Shown: piece after piece, positions 22,087-33,293 of the stretch
Numbering within the stretch: the stretch's first letter is position 1
Layout of the letters: every line of letters begins with the position of its first letter
Source: Effrenium voratum
Taxonomy: Eukaryota; Sar; Dinophyceae; Suessiales; Symbiodiniaceae
NCBI GenBank assembly: GCA_963377175.1
Contig: CAUJNA010003243.1
Coordinates: forward strand, 657,001-721,000
Reading direction: 5' to 3'
Length of the DNA: 64,000 nt
The notes under the pieces: model-generated
Databases searched by the model: none
Told to the model about the DNA's origin: nothing
Seen by the model: the letters and a program-made list of their open reading frames with translations, nothing else
Position numbers and translations under genes: made by a program

Positions 22087-23345
22087 CTACGCGCACACAT
22101 ACATGCATACATGCATGCATGCATGCATGCATGCATGCATGCATGCATGCATGCATGCATACAGACATACCTGCATGCATACATACATACACACATACAC
22201 ACATACACACATACACACATACACACATACATACATACATACATTACAATACATTACATTACATTACATTACACTACACTACACTACACTACACTACACT
22301 ACACTACATTTACATTACATTACATTACAGTACACTACATTACATACCATTACATACACACCTACACACACATACATGCATCCATACATCCATACATCCA
22401 TACATCCATACATCCATACATCCATACATCCATACATCCATCCATCCATCCATCCATCCATGCATGCATGCATGCATGCATACATACATACATACATACA
22501 TACATACATACATACAATATACATACATACATGTGTATGCATGCATGCATGCATGCATGCATTAATACATACACACACACACACCTACACACATACATAC
22601 ATGCATGCATGCATGCACATATGCAAACATACATACATACATACATACATACATACATACATACATTCATTCATTCATACATACACACACACACATACAT
22701 ACACACATACATACACACACACACCTACACACACACATACATATATGCATGCACGCATGCATTCATGCATGCATGCATACACGCATGCATACATGCAAAC
22801 ATACATATGTACATGCATACATACATACATACTTGCGTACTACATACATACATACATACGGACGCACGGACGGACGGACGCACAGAAAGAAAGAAAGACA
22901 GACGGACTGACGGACAGACAATAGACAGACAGACATACATATACTTGCATGCATATGTACGTAGGCGTACCTGCATACATGCAGTATAGAAGATACATAC
23001 ATACTTACATACATGCATTATGATTTATTACAATGCATTGCATGACATAGCATGACATGAGTTCACAATACACGACATGACACTTTGCATTGCATGACGC
23101 TGCATTACATGATTTTGCATTGCATTTCATACATTTCATACATTTCATACATTACATACATTACATGCATTACATGCATTACATGCATTACATGAACTCA
23201 CCTTACATTACCTTGCATCACCTTACAGTATCTCACACCTTGTTTCACATGTCATGGGATTTCATATCATTGCACTGCAGTATATTACATCTTGCGCTAC
23301 ATTACCGTACATTGCTGCATTGCGGACGTACGGAAGTAAGTAGCT
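21655..23345. repeat. 1.7-kb tetranucleotide mosaic: (CATA)n, (CATG)n, (ACAT)n, (CATC)n
   Basis: A (TA)n seed, then blocks of CATACA, CATG, TACACA, TTACA, CATCCATA and CATTACAT repeats. All frames on both strands stay open for up to 400 codons (His/Thr/Tyr/Ile or Cys/Met/Val); these are not genes. It lies in the intron between the exons at 21342 and 23423. Confidence 0.9.
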
Positions 23346-23422
23346 CAAATCACACAAGTTTCAGTAACTCACCGTTTCAGCCGGGGTGGTCGACTCAGTG
23401 AGTGGCCCGTGGCCCAGCGCAG

Positions 23423-23526
23423 GCAGCGGCCCCTTGGTGGTGATGGACCTCCTCTACCGCAGCCGCCTGCGCGACGTGGCGGCGCTGCGCTTCAGCAACG
23501 CCAAGTTGGCCCTGCAGCCGCTGGAA
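23423..23526 (+). CDS. Exon, unrecognised (dioxygenase-like chain)
   Basis: After GCGCAG it reads SGPLVVMDLLYRSRLRDVAA then LRFSNAKLALQPLE, ending at a GC donor (GAA|GC). It completes the split Gly codon of the exon at 21342 and ends in phase 0, matching the exon at 24664. Confidence 0.6.
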
Positions 23527-23604
23527 GCAAAGGGCGGGGCGGAAGGCAGTGGGTTGGTCAAAGTCGAAAGTTGGGTTGTTTCACTGGAAACCGAGTTATT
23601 GGGG

Positions 23605-23850
23605 GGGGGGGGGAGAGGGTGCCTTTATATATATATATATAGAGGGGGTTCCTTCAAACCTTGTGACTTTATATATATATATATATATATATGGGGTTCC
23701 TTCCTAGCACTTTGGGGGGGGGGGGGTGACTGCATATATATATATATATATGTATGTATATATGGCTTCTCAATACTCCCTCAAACCTAGCACTTGGTTG
23801 GGGGGGGGGGGTGATTATATATATATATATATGTATATGGTTTCTTATAT
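23605..23850. repeat. Tandem G-run / (TA)n compound repeat
   Basis: Four rounds of a (TA)n block of 16-26 bp, each followed by GGTTYC-type sequence; three of the blocks directly follow a run of 11-13 G. The spacing is about 60-80 bp. Intronic. Confidence 0.75.
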
Positions 23851-24548
23851 GTATATACAATTAAGGTTTTTGAAAACTGGAAGTCCCTTGAAATGGCAGT
23901 GGTTTAGTTTCGATTTCCCGATCAAAACTACAAATTTCGTCTCAGGGGTCCAATGTGAGTGAGCGCACGTATCGGATCTCTCACGTATCGGAGTACGCCA
24001 TGGTTAAAAGGGGGAAACACCCGAACGCGTTTTTTTCTCTTTTTTCTTCTTCCCTCTTTGTCTCTTCACCTCTTGGTTTTGAGTTTTTTGCGGCCACGGT
24101 GGGAAACGGAGTAGGTTGCTTTCTGCGATACCAAGGGAAGCACCTAAAAACTGATGGACTGGTTGGGTGTACTTTCGGAGAAAGCACCAGTTCTTGGTTT
24201 CCCTTCATGGTTGCGGACAACTTGGTGTTAGGACAAGTTCAATGATCAAAACAATTGGAGTTTATGTAGGTTGCCGCTTTCTGTGATACCAAGGATAAAC
24301 CCTGTAGTCATGTTTGACACCTTTCTTGGCATCAAGAATGGGGCCAATCCCAGCACCCGGGTTGCGTGACCAATCTTTCTGGTTGTAAACCACGGGGACC
24401 CGTTTTCGGGCTCCGACAAAAAAAACGGAAGACCCAGAGGTGGTTGCAAGAGTTTAGTGGTGCAAACACCATGGTTTGAGGAGTGGTTGAGTCGCCAAAG
24501 CCTGGATGCAACTGGGACTTGATTGGTTCCGTAAGGGTCATACCATGT

Positions 24549-24663
24549 AAAGCTTGCTGGTGCTCAGGGAGCCAGGCTTTGGTCCCAAAAAAGAAACCCA
24601 GGCTTTGGTCCCCTTAAAGGAAACCACAGGGGTCATTCCAACTCACTCCCTGCTGAGCCCCAG
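24549..24663. mobile_element. Family G TIR element directly before an exon
   Basis: CTTGCTGGTGCTCAGGG at the left and ACTCCCTGCTGAGCCCCAG at the right. Its final CAG is the acceptor of the exon at 24664, which begins CAAGAA, just as the family G copy at 33293 is followed by CAAGAG. Confidence 0.6.
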
Positions 24664-27600
24664 CAAGAAAAGACCAAACTGATGAACCTGAGATGTCTGA
24701 GGATGCAGCAGGATGGCTTCCTTCGGATCCCCGACTTTGGCTTGGACCTGGATGCTGGGCTGCAGATGTGGCTTGCCTGCTCTCTTTTGTTGGCTATCCC
24801 CGAAAAGAAAAGACGGCTTTGCCAGGAGGGGGGCAGCTCCAAGCCAAGCCCTAGCTACAAACCAAATTCTGGCGGGAATCAGAGTGATGCACCTGGGAGA
24901 CTTAAGGCTGTTTTAAACGAGAAGTTAACCTGTTAACCTCCATAGGATCTTCTAAACAGATGATACTTGAGCAAGCAGCGCCAAGAAAGGACCTTTTTTC
25001 TCCAGCTCCGGAGGCCCCGGCATGCGAAGGCGTTCCTCCAGTCAGAGCCTATGTTCGCAAAGGGAGGCCACACGGGGCTGGCTGCGGCTTCTCGTTTTGT
25101 CCAGCTCAAATCCATTCCCGGCCGCTGGCCCGTGCCAAGGACCAGTTGCAGAAGGAGGTGGGGGACTTCGCGGGGACTCGGCGCGTGCTGGCCAAGGCGA
25201 CACGACTGGAGGCCTTGGAGCCTTGGATCTTGGGAAGCCTTGACAAGGGGAGTGGGGGGAGTGGGGGGAGTGGGGGGAGTGGGGGGAGTGGGGGGGGGAG
25301 TGGGGGAGGGGGAGTGGGGGAGTGGGGGAGTGGGGAGGGGGGAGTGGGGGGAGTGGGGGGAGTGGGGGAGTGGGGGGAGTGGGGGGAGAGTGGTGGGGGG
25401 AGTGGTGGGGGGAGTGGTGGGGGGAGTGGTGGGGGGAGTGGTGGGGGGAGTGGTGGGGGGAGTGGTGGGGGGAGTGGTGGGGGGAGTGGTGCGGGGAGTG
25501 GTGGGGGGAGTGGTGGGGGGAGTGGTGGGGGGAGTGGTGGGGGGAGTGGTGGGGGGAGTAGTGGGGGGAGTGGGAAGAATGAGGGGAGTGGGGGGAGTGG
25601 GGGGAGTGGGGGCAGTGGGGGCAGTGGGGGCAGTGGGGGCAGTCGAGGGGAGTCTTTTATTTTTTTTGAAAATTCGCATTTTGGCAGACTATTTTGTATT
25701 GGCTAATCTTGTCGGGGGGGGGAATAGTTGGGAACTTCTCCTGGGGACTGTTTGTCCTGGCCGGTCTTTTAGAGAGGCGCGTCGCAACTGGGAAGCTTCG
25801 ACCGGTCCGATGCAATGCAACTGTTTCTGTCTTGTCATTCGTTACTCTTGTGACTCGCGTGCCAAAGTGCAACCATGTGGATTTCTGGGGGTTTGTCCGG
25901 GACGGTTCCTCATGACATGTTGTCCCATGGACGCCAATGAATTGCGCCCCGAAGTCAAGTCGATACATTTGCGTGTCTTGCTTTTGAGGTAGGTAAAAAG
26001 AAGTCGCCCGGGGTCTTTCGGCTCGATTTTTCTTCAAGGAGTGGCTTTTCGAGCATCACCTTGTAAGGCCAGTCACGAGTTTATTTTTGGATGATGACAG
26101 GCTACCTATATGTTTGGTGGACAGTTCCCACGGAAACGATGCTTATAGGGTTTCCGATTGTACATGTCGGACGTGTGCTTGAAGTAGGGGGGCGGGTAAC
26201 AGGGAAGTCAAATGTTGACCCAGTGATAAGGTCATAGGTGATGAATGGGGGCGGGGTTCCCGTTTTAGAGGGAATCCGGATCACTTTTTGGGGAACGGAC
26301 ACGATCTGCCAGGTTCTACATCCGAGGTCACGATGAATCAAGATCTGTTTGCACATACTTTGTGTGTTTTTCCTGAAGTAGGAGACCCAGTCCAAACGGC
26401 AAAAACAAGAACTTGTCCTTTTGGCGGACCACTTGGTCTTGCAACAAACAGCAAACGTCCTTTTGGTGGAGCAAACGTCCCGTAAAACGACCCCACCCCC
26501 CCGCCTTTTTCGGAGCTGGATCTTAGGAGCCGCTGCTGAAGAACCAGGGCCTCCTGGAGCTCGCGAGTTTCTACTTGGGCGCAGAGGCGATGACAAATCC
26601 GCTGAACCCGAGCTTTTTGGGATCCGCACATGTCCAAAGACTTGGATCAACGTCACTGGTTTAGATGGGGGGTTTGGTGCCATTGACCAACAAAAGCAGG
26701 GCAACCCCGCGATTTTTCTCCCAAAAAGCCAGGGACACCCATGTATTTTTTCAAAAAAGAACCTGCACACCTGCGGGGGAAACGAGTCGATCTTTCTCCG
26801 AAACAAAACGCGCACTTGCGGAGGAAACCCGTCGATTTTTCTGCAAAAAGAAACGCGCACTTGTGGTTTTTGAGAAACCTTCCAGAGCTCTTCCGGGCCA
26901 CGAGACAAAAACGCAAAACGCCAACGCCGTCGATCTCGCGATTCTCAGGTGGAGGTCACCGGGTACAAGCTGCTGCGCCTCAAGCCCGGGCTCACTGCGC
27001 AGGCGCGCGGGGGGGGGGGGGGGGATAGTCGACCGCTTCTCCAGCATTTTGTTTTTCCTCGAAGCTTTTTGTTCTCGTTTTTTTCTTCTTCTTTCGATGG
27101 GTGTACTGACGTTATTTGGGTATGGGTCAAAATGAAACGAATTGGACCGCAGGTTTTGGTCCATGTTTCCATCTACCAGGATTGCATTTTGGGTACATAT
27201 TTTTGACTCACAGCCATTTTGACTGGTTGACGGCTTGTAGGGTCATTATTTTGACTGGTTATTTTGACTGGGTGTCCTGGGGTCATGATTTTGACTGGTT
27301 GCGGCAATCAAACACTTGGGGCTGACGTTGGTGATGGTAACATAATGAGGCCAGCTGGCTCTGCAAATGGCCCACTTGCCCAGTGACGCCAACAATTTTC
27401 GACTTTTTGTTTGGGAAGGGTTCCCCTAAGCCCGCCGACCAACAGTTGAGATGGTGTTTTGGGGTCTATGTTCAATCTTGGGGGTGGGAAAAACAAGAAG
27501 ATCCTGGGACTTGCCCCTTAGAGAATTGGGATACCACATGGATGTTGAAGCAGCGATTGACACATGTAACAAGCCTAAGCCCACCCTAAACCTACCCTAA

Positions 27601-30600
27601 ACCAATCTAAATCCACCTTAAACCCACCCCAAACCTACACTAAACCAACCTAAAACCACCCGTCGTAAACAAATGCCAGAATAACCAACCCTAAACCCAC
27701 CATAAACAGACCCTAAACCACACCCACACCCACCCTAAACCAATCCTAAACCAACCCTAAACCAACCTAAAACCCTAAACCCACCCAACCTGCGCAAAAC
27801 CTACCCTAAACCAACCTTAAACAAAACACTAAACAGGCCCTAAACCCAGCCCAAGCCCACCCTGAAACTTCCCTAAGAAAAATCAAACCTTGCACCCACC
27901 AAAAGCAGTCCTAAGCCAACCCTAAACCGACTCCAAGCCAACCCTAAACCAATCCTAAGCCCGTTATCTTCATGTACTGCGTTTGTACTGAAAAGTGTCT
28001 ATTTTGGTGCTGGAGCCGTGAAATGCGTGCGCTGTTGCCTGAAGATATCAATGCGAGATAATTTGTTTTTGATCCTGTAAATTCATTGATCCGGGTGTCG
28101 ATAATTTCTTGTTGATCCCGTAAATATTTGTTTGTTGATCCGGCACTCGGCCCTCGCATGACTCGAGTTTAGATAAATCATAAGCATTCAGATCAGTTCC
28201 GATTTTGAACCCGAGGATTACACCTTCCGAAGGCAACATACGACTTCTTCCGAGAAGATCCGTGCAGAATGATGGAGACCAAGTCCGTCTTAGCCTAGGA
28301 TGGAACACGGCTGAAGGATTAGGATCGATTCGCGTTTCACATGCGGCTTTGGAAGGTGCATTAAACTCTCCCGCTGAACAGAAAGTAGATGTGTGTGTGT
28401 GTGTGTCAAACTTTTCACGCAGCCTACTGAAACCCTGTCAGGCGCCACGCTTTGCTGAAAGAGAGGTTGAGGAGGGAATCCGTTTTTGGAAGCCCATCTG
28501 ATGGAAAGGCGTTCTTGAACGCATAAGCCACGGGGCGTCTTGGCTCGGAGGATTACATCTCCGGCTTCTGGCACCACGACAACTGTGGCACCAGGCGGGG
28601 CGTGCAAATGACAAAGCTGCTGTTCATGCTCTTTAGTTTGCAGGGTGAAAGGTCAGAACTATCCAAAAGTCAAGAAACAAAACACTCAGTAGGCTTGAAA
28701 GAAAATGCTCTTAGCGTTCCCTACTTGAGTCTTTCACCAAGGTTATCGTGTATGCTTGTGTTGAGAAGCTCCAATTTCCCGCAAAACACATGCGCAACGC
28801 ACATACACACAGATGACGTACATAGAGGCCAGAGTTGCAGAGGCAATCCTACACATGCCGAGGTGGCGAGGCACAAACGCAGATGCAAAAGAAAAAAGAA
28901 TCAACCAGCCTTTCAGAAAAAGACAAGTTTGGCCTTTCTCTCTCTTCGTTTCCCGGATATTTTTTGCGAATCCCGGAGCCTACGTCGTTTCAAAACTAAA
29001 ATCCCCCCCCACGTCCCTTGCACTAAGGCAGGCATCGGTTTTGGTCATTGTTTTTTTTGGTCATTGTTTTTTTGGTCATTGTTTTTGTGTGGGTATTTTT
29101 TTTGGTCATCGTTTTTTTTGGTCATTGGTTGGATCCATCCCCCAAGTTCTCAGGCTGAAGCTTTTCATCTTTCTGCAGGAGGTGGGGGAGGACGGGTTCC
29201 CCACGGAGATTGCCAGAGGCGGGAACGCATGGGAACGCTTTGGCTTGCAATGCGCTTCTCGGTGTGGGTGTGGGCGAAAATTAAACCAGGAATTGGACAG
29301 CAGGTTTTTTTTACCCATGTGTCCATTGACCAGGGCAACCCATATTGAGTACATATTTTTGACCCACAGCCACATAGGATTCGGCCCCCTAAAACAGTTT
29401 TGAGTAGTGACCATGGCAATGTTGGCTTTGGATCAATCCAAAGAATACCCCGACTGAACGGGTTGATTAGTATGGTCCGCCGATGTCCTCCGCGTTAATC
29501 CGAAGGTAACACTACAAAAAGACGGACCAAGTTGCGCGGTTGACCATTTGAAGCACACACAAACACCAGCGAAAAAGAAACAACTGAGCCACTGAGTCTG
29601 GTCCGTGTGGACTTTTCGCCTTCAATGCTGCATTGATATGGAGGGCAAAGGGATGAACCATCCTAGAACGATGCATGGGGTTTCGGGTTGTACTGGCATT
29701 TCCCATGGTTGGGAGCTTTAGGTCAACCTTGCACTGTTGAATGGGCACTGCAGCCAGAAGTGACAGTGTACTCGCTCGATCGAGCCCCATTGTTTTGCCA
29801 TGGGGCATGCTCGACGTGGAATTCCATTCTGTCCTTTGTCCAAGCTTGTAGGATGGCAGGTGAGGTGTGCCTTAATTAGTCTAGGAAATGTATTTGACGT
29901 CTGAGCATGTTGTATAAAACAGGCGAAGTTAGTTTCGTTTGTTCCTTCCCGGCTGTGGAAGCATGTTCTGAAGCATGTTGTATCTCAGGGATGATACCAC
30001 ATTTTCCTCCTCTTCCGCAAGTTTTGTGGGAGAACGTCAAGTTCTCCACACACACACATCTCAACACGCATCCGTTTTCGCACTCCATATTTTGTTTCTG
30101 TCTGCGTGTTTTTTTTGGTTCCCCCGCCCGGTGGCAAAAAGCCAAAGATCCGGCGCTCCGGCGAGCCAGGGAGCCAGAGCCTGGCCTACTACTGGTACGG
30201 CCCGGCGCACATGAGCCGCTTCAGCCCCCAGGCGGTGGCGAGCGCCTTCTCGGTGGAGCGGCTGCTGAGCTTCCGCGGCGGGGGCTTCCTCTTCGACACC
30301 AACGCGCGCGGGGGCCTGGGCTGGGGGCGGGTGTGGGGCAGGTGGGGGGGGTGGGGGGGTGGGGGGGTGGGGGGGTGGGGTGCGAGGGTGGCGGGAGGTG
30401 GAGGGTGGGGCTCGGGTTTTTTGCGGGCGGCGGGGCGCTTTGAGGACAGTTTGGTTGGTGGAGCCGGAAGGAATTCTGCGGTTGGTTTCGGGTGACCCGA
30501 GATTTGGTCTGGGGCCATCGTATATATTTACATAAACACATATATATATATATAATACATATATACATATATACAGACACATATACATATGTGTGTGTGT

Positions 30601-31260
30601 AAAATTGAATGTTGAAAGCTCAATACGACTTTTTGGGGTGGGTTGTGCTTGTCACATGTCCCCCTGCGGGGGGAGTGGGTCCCAAGCACACCCAAATTGG
30701 GGGAAACCCAAAACGGGTTTTTGGGGGTGAACCCGTCCAACCACCATGTTTGTTTTTCTTTGTTGTTGGGGGGAGGGGGGCCTCTTTGCTCTGCAAATCC
30801 CATTGCGAAAGCCCACCCAAAACTGATTTCCCATTCGGTGGGTCCTGACGTTTTTGTTTGGGAAAGACACATCTTAGACCCAAGAGGCAATCTTCCCTGA
30901 TGTTCTTTGCTATCTCAAGAACAGTCTTCTAATCTTGTCAGAGCGCCATTTTTTCCAACCAATTGCACCATCTCGGTAATTGCACCGTCTCGGTAACACC
31001 CTCCTGTTCCTAGGCGCCCCCCTTTGGTTGTTTCTTGTTATGAAGCAGGGACACCAGGAGGAGCACGGGTGGATTTTGCTGCCCTGGCCCTTTCCACCCC
31101 CCGCTGGCCCACCCCCCCGCCCCCCCTCCCAACCCCCAACCCCCCTCCTCGCCCCAATCTCGGCCGGGCTCAGGATCCACCGGGCGAAGCTGGACGGCCC
31201 GGCGCCGCCGCAACCCCGCGACGCCGTGGTGCTGGAGATCGCCAACCGCCACAAGCTGCT
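24664..31260 (+). CDS. Phytanoyl-CoA dioxygenase-like Fe(II)/2-oxoglutarate oxygenase
   Basis: Inferred exons: 24664-24774, about 25140-25196, 26527-26625, 26949-27002, 28551-28597, 29154-29226, 30178-30305, and 31174 to about 31260. The spliced order is QQDGFLRIPDFGLDL (the N-terminal DGF...I motif of the family), KNQGLLELASFYLGAEA, VEVTGYKLLRLKPGLTAQ, DYISGFWHHDNCG (iron-binding HxD, His 28572, Asp 28578), LKLFIFLQEVGEDGFPTEI, SLAYYWYGPAHMSRFS, GGGFLFDTNA|IHRA (distal iron His at 31178) and RDAVVLEIANRH (Arg that would bind 2-oxoglutarate). All junctions are in phase, most with GC donors. PhyH-type enzymes hydroxylate small molecules or lipids; the substrate here is unknown. Exons from 19932 to 23526 are phase-compatible and may be its N-terminal part. 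No stop is assigned. Confidence 0.72.
25243..25645. repeat. G-rich tandem repeat (GTGGGGGGA)n and (GTGGTGGGGGGA)n
   Basis: Nine-base units at both ends and about fourteen 12-base units in the middle, all multiples of three, so Gly/Ser and Gly/Val frames stay open for 200 codons and Pro/Thr on the other strand. It follows the exon at 25140 within about 50 bp. Most likely intronic, but translation cannot be excluded. Confidence 0.8.
26695..26878. repeat. Three-copy tandem repeat of about 50-55 bp
   Basis: The motif AACGCGCACTTGCGGAGG followed by CGTCGATTTTTCTGCAAAAAG recurs about three times with increasing divergence. It lies between the exons at 26527 and 26949 of the dioxygenase-like gene. 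Confidence 0.65.
27117..27213. mobile_element. Family B TIR element
   Basis: GGGTATGGGTCAAAATG and ATATTTTTGACTCACAGCC, about 115 bp downstream of the GC donor at 27002 in the dioxygenase-like gene. Flanks ATTTGG and ATTTTG may be a target duplication. Confidence 0.65.
27565..27965. repeat. Degenerate telomere-like array (CCCTAAAC CA)n
   Basis: About 0.4 kb rich in CCCTAAA with CCAACCCTAAACCAA spacing and many substitutions. CCCTAAA is the complement of the TTTAGGG telomere unit. It lies between dioxygenase-like exons, so it is interstitial. A short similar patch is at 52229-52270. Confidence 0.7.
29263..29375. mobile_element. Family B TIR element
   Basis: GGGTGTGGGCGAAAATTA and CATATTTTTGACCCACAGCC. 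It starts 37 bp after the GC donor at 29226. Confidence 0.65.
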
Positions 31261-31304
31261 CGGGAGAAGAGGGGTCCGTGTCACAGCGGGGGACGTGGTT
31301 CTCG

Positions 31305-31410
31305 GAAGGCGGGAGGGGTGGGGGGGGTTGGGGGGGTTGGAGGGGGGTTGGAGGGGGGTTGGAGGGGGGTTGGAGGGGGGTTGGAGGGGGGTTGGAGGGG
31401 GGTTGGGTCG
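31305..31410. repeat. 11-bp tandem repeat (GGTTGGAGGGG)n
   Basis: About eight copies of GGTTGGAGGGG and GGTTGGGGGG. It lies directly after the last recognised exon of the dioxygenase-like gene. Confidence 0.75.
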
Positions 31411-31439
31411 GCTTTTCCAATTTTTTGGTGAAGCCGCAA

Positions 31440-33090
31440 ATATGATGGATGGCATCAAACTGAGGAGCTCCCCCTCACAGCCGCACGGTTTGAGGTTCAC
31501 CACGGGACGGCTTGCGCGGTCCCGCTGGTACCTTGGAGGTTGTGAACCCACCCAACTTTGGTGGTGCGGCCAAGTCTTTTTTGTGCGAGTAACTAAACGT
31601 TACTCCATACCATTGCCTAGAGCTCCCCCTCACAAAATGGTTGGTTTTCTCGTGGTTTCCTTTGAAAATACACGCTGAAAGCAAGCTCCACAAAATACGA
31701 AAGGCTCGCAAGGAACCCTTTGATCACCCCTTTGATCGAAGGGTTTATTTCGAACCCTTTGCTGGGGGGGTGGGAGTGGATCTGCAGCTGCAATAAGCCA
31801 TTTAGCCCATGAAAGTCTCGTTGGTGAACTAGAGCAATTTGCCTGGACAAAATATCATTGTTTGACCTCCTTTTCGTGTGTTGCAAGAGGCATTGGCTCG
31901 TAGATGTCCTTTTAGATTGTGGAGGCTTGTATGCATTTGTGTGTGTGTGTTTAGCTGTTTGTTTGTTTGGTTGTTTCTTTCTTTCTTTGTTTCTTTCTTT
32001 GTTTGCATCTTGCGTGTTTGTTTGTTTGTTTGTTTGTTTGTTTTTGTTTGTTTGTTTGTCTGTTTGTTTTCTTGCTTGTTTGCTTGCTTGTTTGGTTGTT
32101 TGTTTGTGTCTGTCTCCCTGCCAACCTACCAACCTGCGTGCGTACATGCTTACTTGCTTGTGTTTTGTGTTTGTGAAAGTGTAGGTGTGCTCGCATGCAA
32201 GTATGCTCCTGTGTTTGTGTGTGTGTGTGTCTATGCGCGTGGATGTGTGTGTGTGTGTGTGCGTGGGTGGGTGGGTTTGTCTGTGTGTACAGAATTAGAG
32301 AGGGTGTAAGTGCCTGCATTTGTGTGTGCTCATGTTTGTCTCTATATTTCCATGCCTGCCGAATGCCGGCACTAGATTCAGCCACCTTGCGGGTCATTAG
32401 GTGGTTGTTCCCCCTTAAAGTCCCAAAGTGACTTGGTTCCCCCCCAAAAAATGGAATAAAATGGAACATCCCCCCCAATTCGACCAAAATGAACCAGGAA
32501 CATACCCCATACCCCGCAAGAAAATATGGACCCTCCCCCCCTAATTTGAAATATCAACCAGGGCTTTACTCGTCCTGGGTTAAGTGAGTCGGTCCCCCTG
32601 TAAAATGGAACATCCCCCCAGTTTTAAATCAACCAGGGCTCCACGACTCCAGGGGTTCGCATTGGGACGTGAGACGTGAGACGTGGGACCTGCGCCGAGG
32701 CTTCAGGAGAAGATCCCGTCGCAGGGGCCGTGCCCAGAGCCAAAGAGACTAAGATGGAGAGAGGGACGTTGCACTTTTTTCGGGCTTGATGTATACATAC
32801 ATGTGGATGTATATATATATACACATACAAAGAACACACACATATATAGGTATGTGTATATATATATATATACATCACATACATATGCCTATGTTATGGG
32901 TATTGAGCTTACTGATTCGGGGGTTACACGAGCTCCCAACCACAAATAGCTGCGGCCGCCTTCTTAATTCTTTACATGGTTCTGGGTAGACCATGTTATT
33001 ACCGGGGTTGGATTATGACTCACATTCTGATTCTTTTCAGCAAAAGGTGCTGGGATTCTTCACCTAAGCTTCGTGCCAGTGAAGTCTGTG
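31440..33090. other. Non-coding stretch with simple repeats
   Basis: No protein-like exon seen. It holds a (TTTG)n then (GTGT)n tract at about 31936-32340, a run of GGAAC-ATCCCCCC patches at 32450-32630, (TA)n tracts at 32805-32875, and half of a family D element at 32940-33022. The dioxygenase-like gene must end, and the next gene begin, somewhere in this stretch. Confidence 0.5.
32940..33022. mobile_element. Family D element, right half
   Basis: CCGCCTTCTTAATTCTTTAC, ATGGTTCTGGGTAGACCATG and GATTATGACTCACA match the right part of the family D copy at 4205. Confidence 0.55.
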
Positions 33091-33101
33091 CCTGACCTCA
33101 G

Positions 33102-33181
33102 AGGGCAAGCACACCTTCCTTCGCAAACAAGTCGCCGATGCCTCGCTCGGCCAAGCGTGTCAAGAAGGGGAGTACTTGCTG
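33102..33181 (+). CDS. Exon, unrecognised; ends at a family G intron
   Basis: After GACCTCAG it reads GKHTFLRKQVADASLGQACQ then EGEYLL, ending CTG before GTGCGATAG. Without splicing the frame would stop at TAG three codons later, so the GT donor is required to go on. It joins in phase 0 to the exon at 33294. Confidence 0.6.
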
Positions 33182-33293
33182 GTGCGATAGGTACGGAATG
33201 ACCCAGGGTTTGGGAATAGGGATTCCCTGAAACGAAACCATAGGGGGATGGTTTTAGGGGTCATTCCAACTCATTCCCTGCCTATCAAACCAG
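33182..33293 (+). mobile_element. Family G element forming a complete 112-bp intron
   Basis: The sequence between two in-phase exons is exactly one family G element. Outer ends are CTTGCTGGTGCGATAGG and CCTGCCTATCAAACCAGCAAG, which are inverted repeats. The CTG|GT of the left end gives the donor and the CCAG|C of the right end gives the acceptor. Inner arms AATGACCC and GGTCATT also pair. This is the clearest introner-type intron in the window. Confidence 0.7.

Noticed and set aside
21715..22989. A 424-codon His/Thr/Tyr/Ile frame and its opposite-strand Cys/Met/Val counterparts
   Set aside because: Pure tetranucleotide repeat with no splice, start context or non-repeat sequence.
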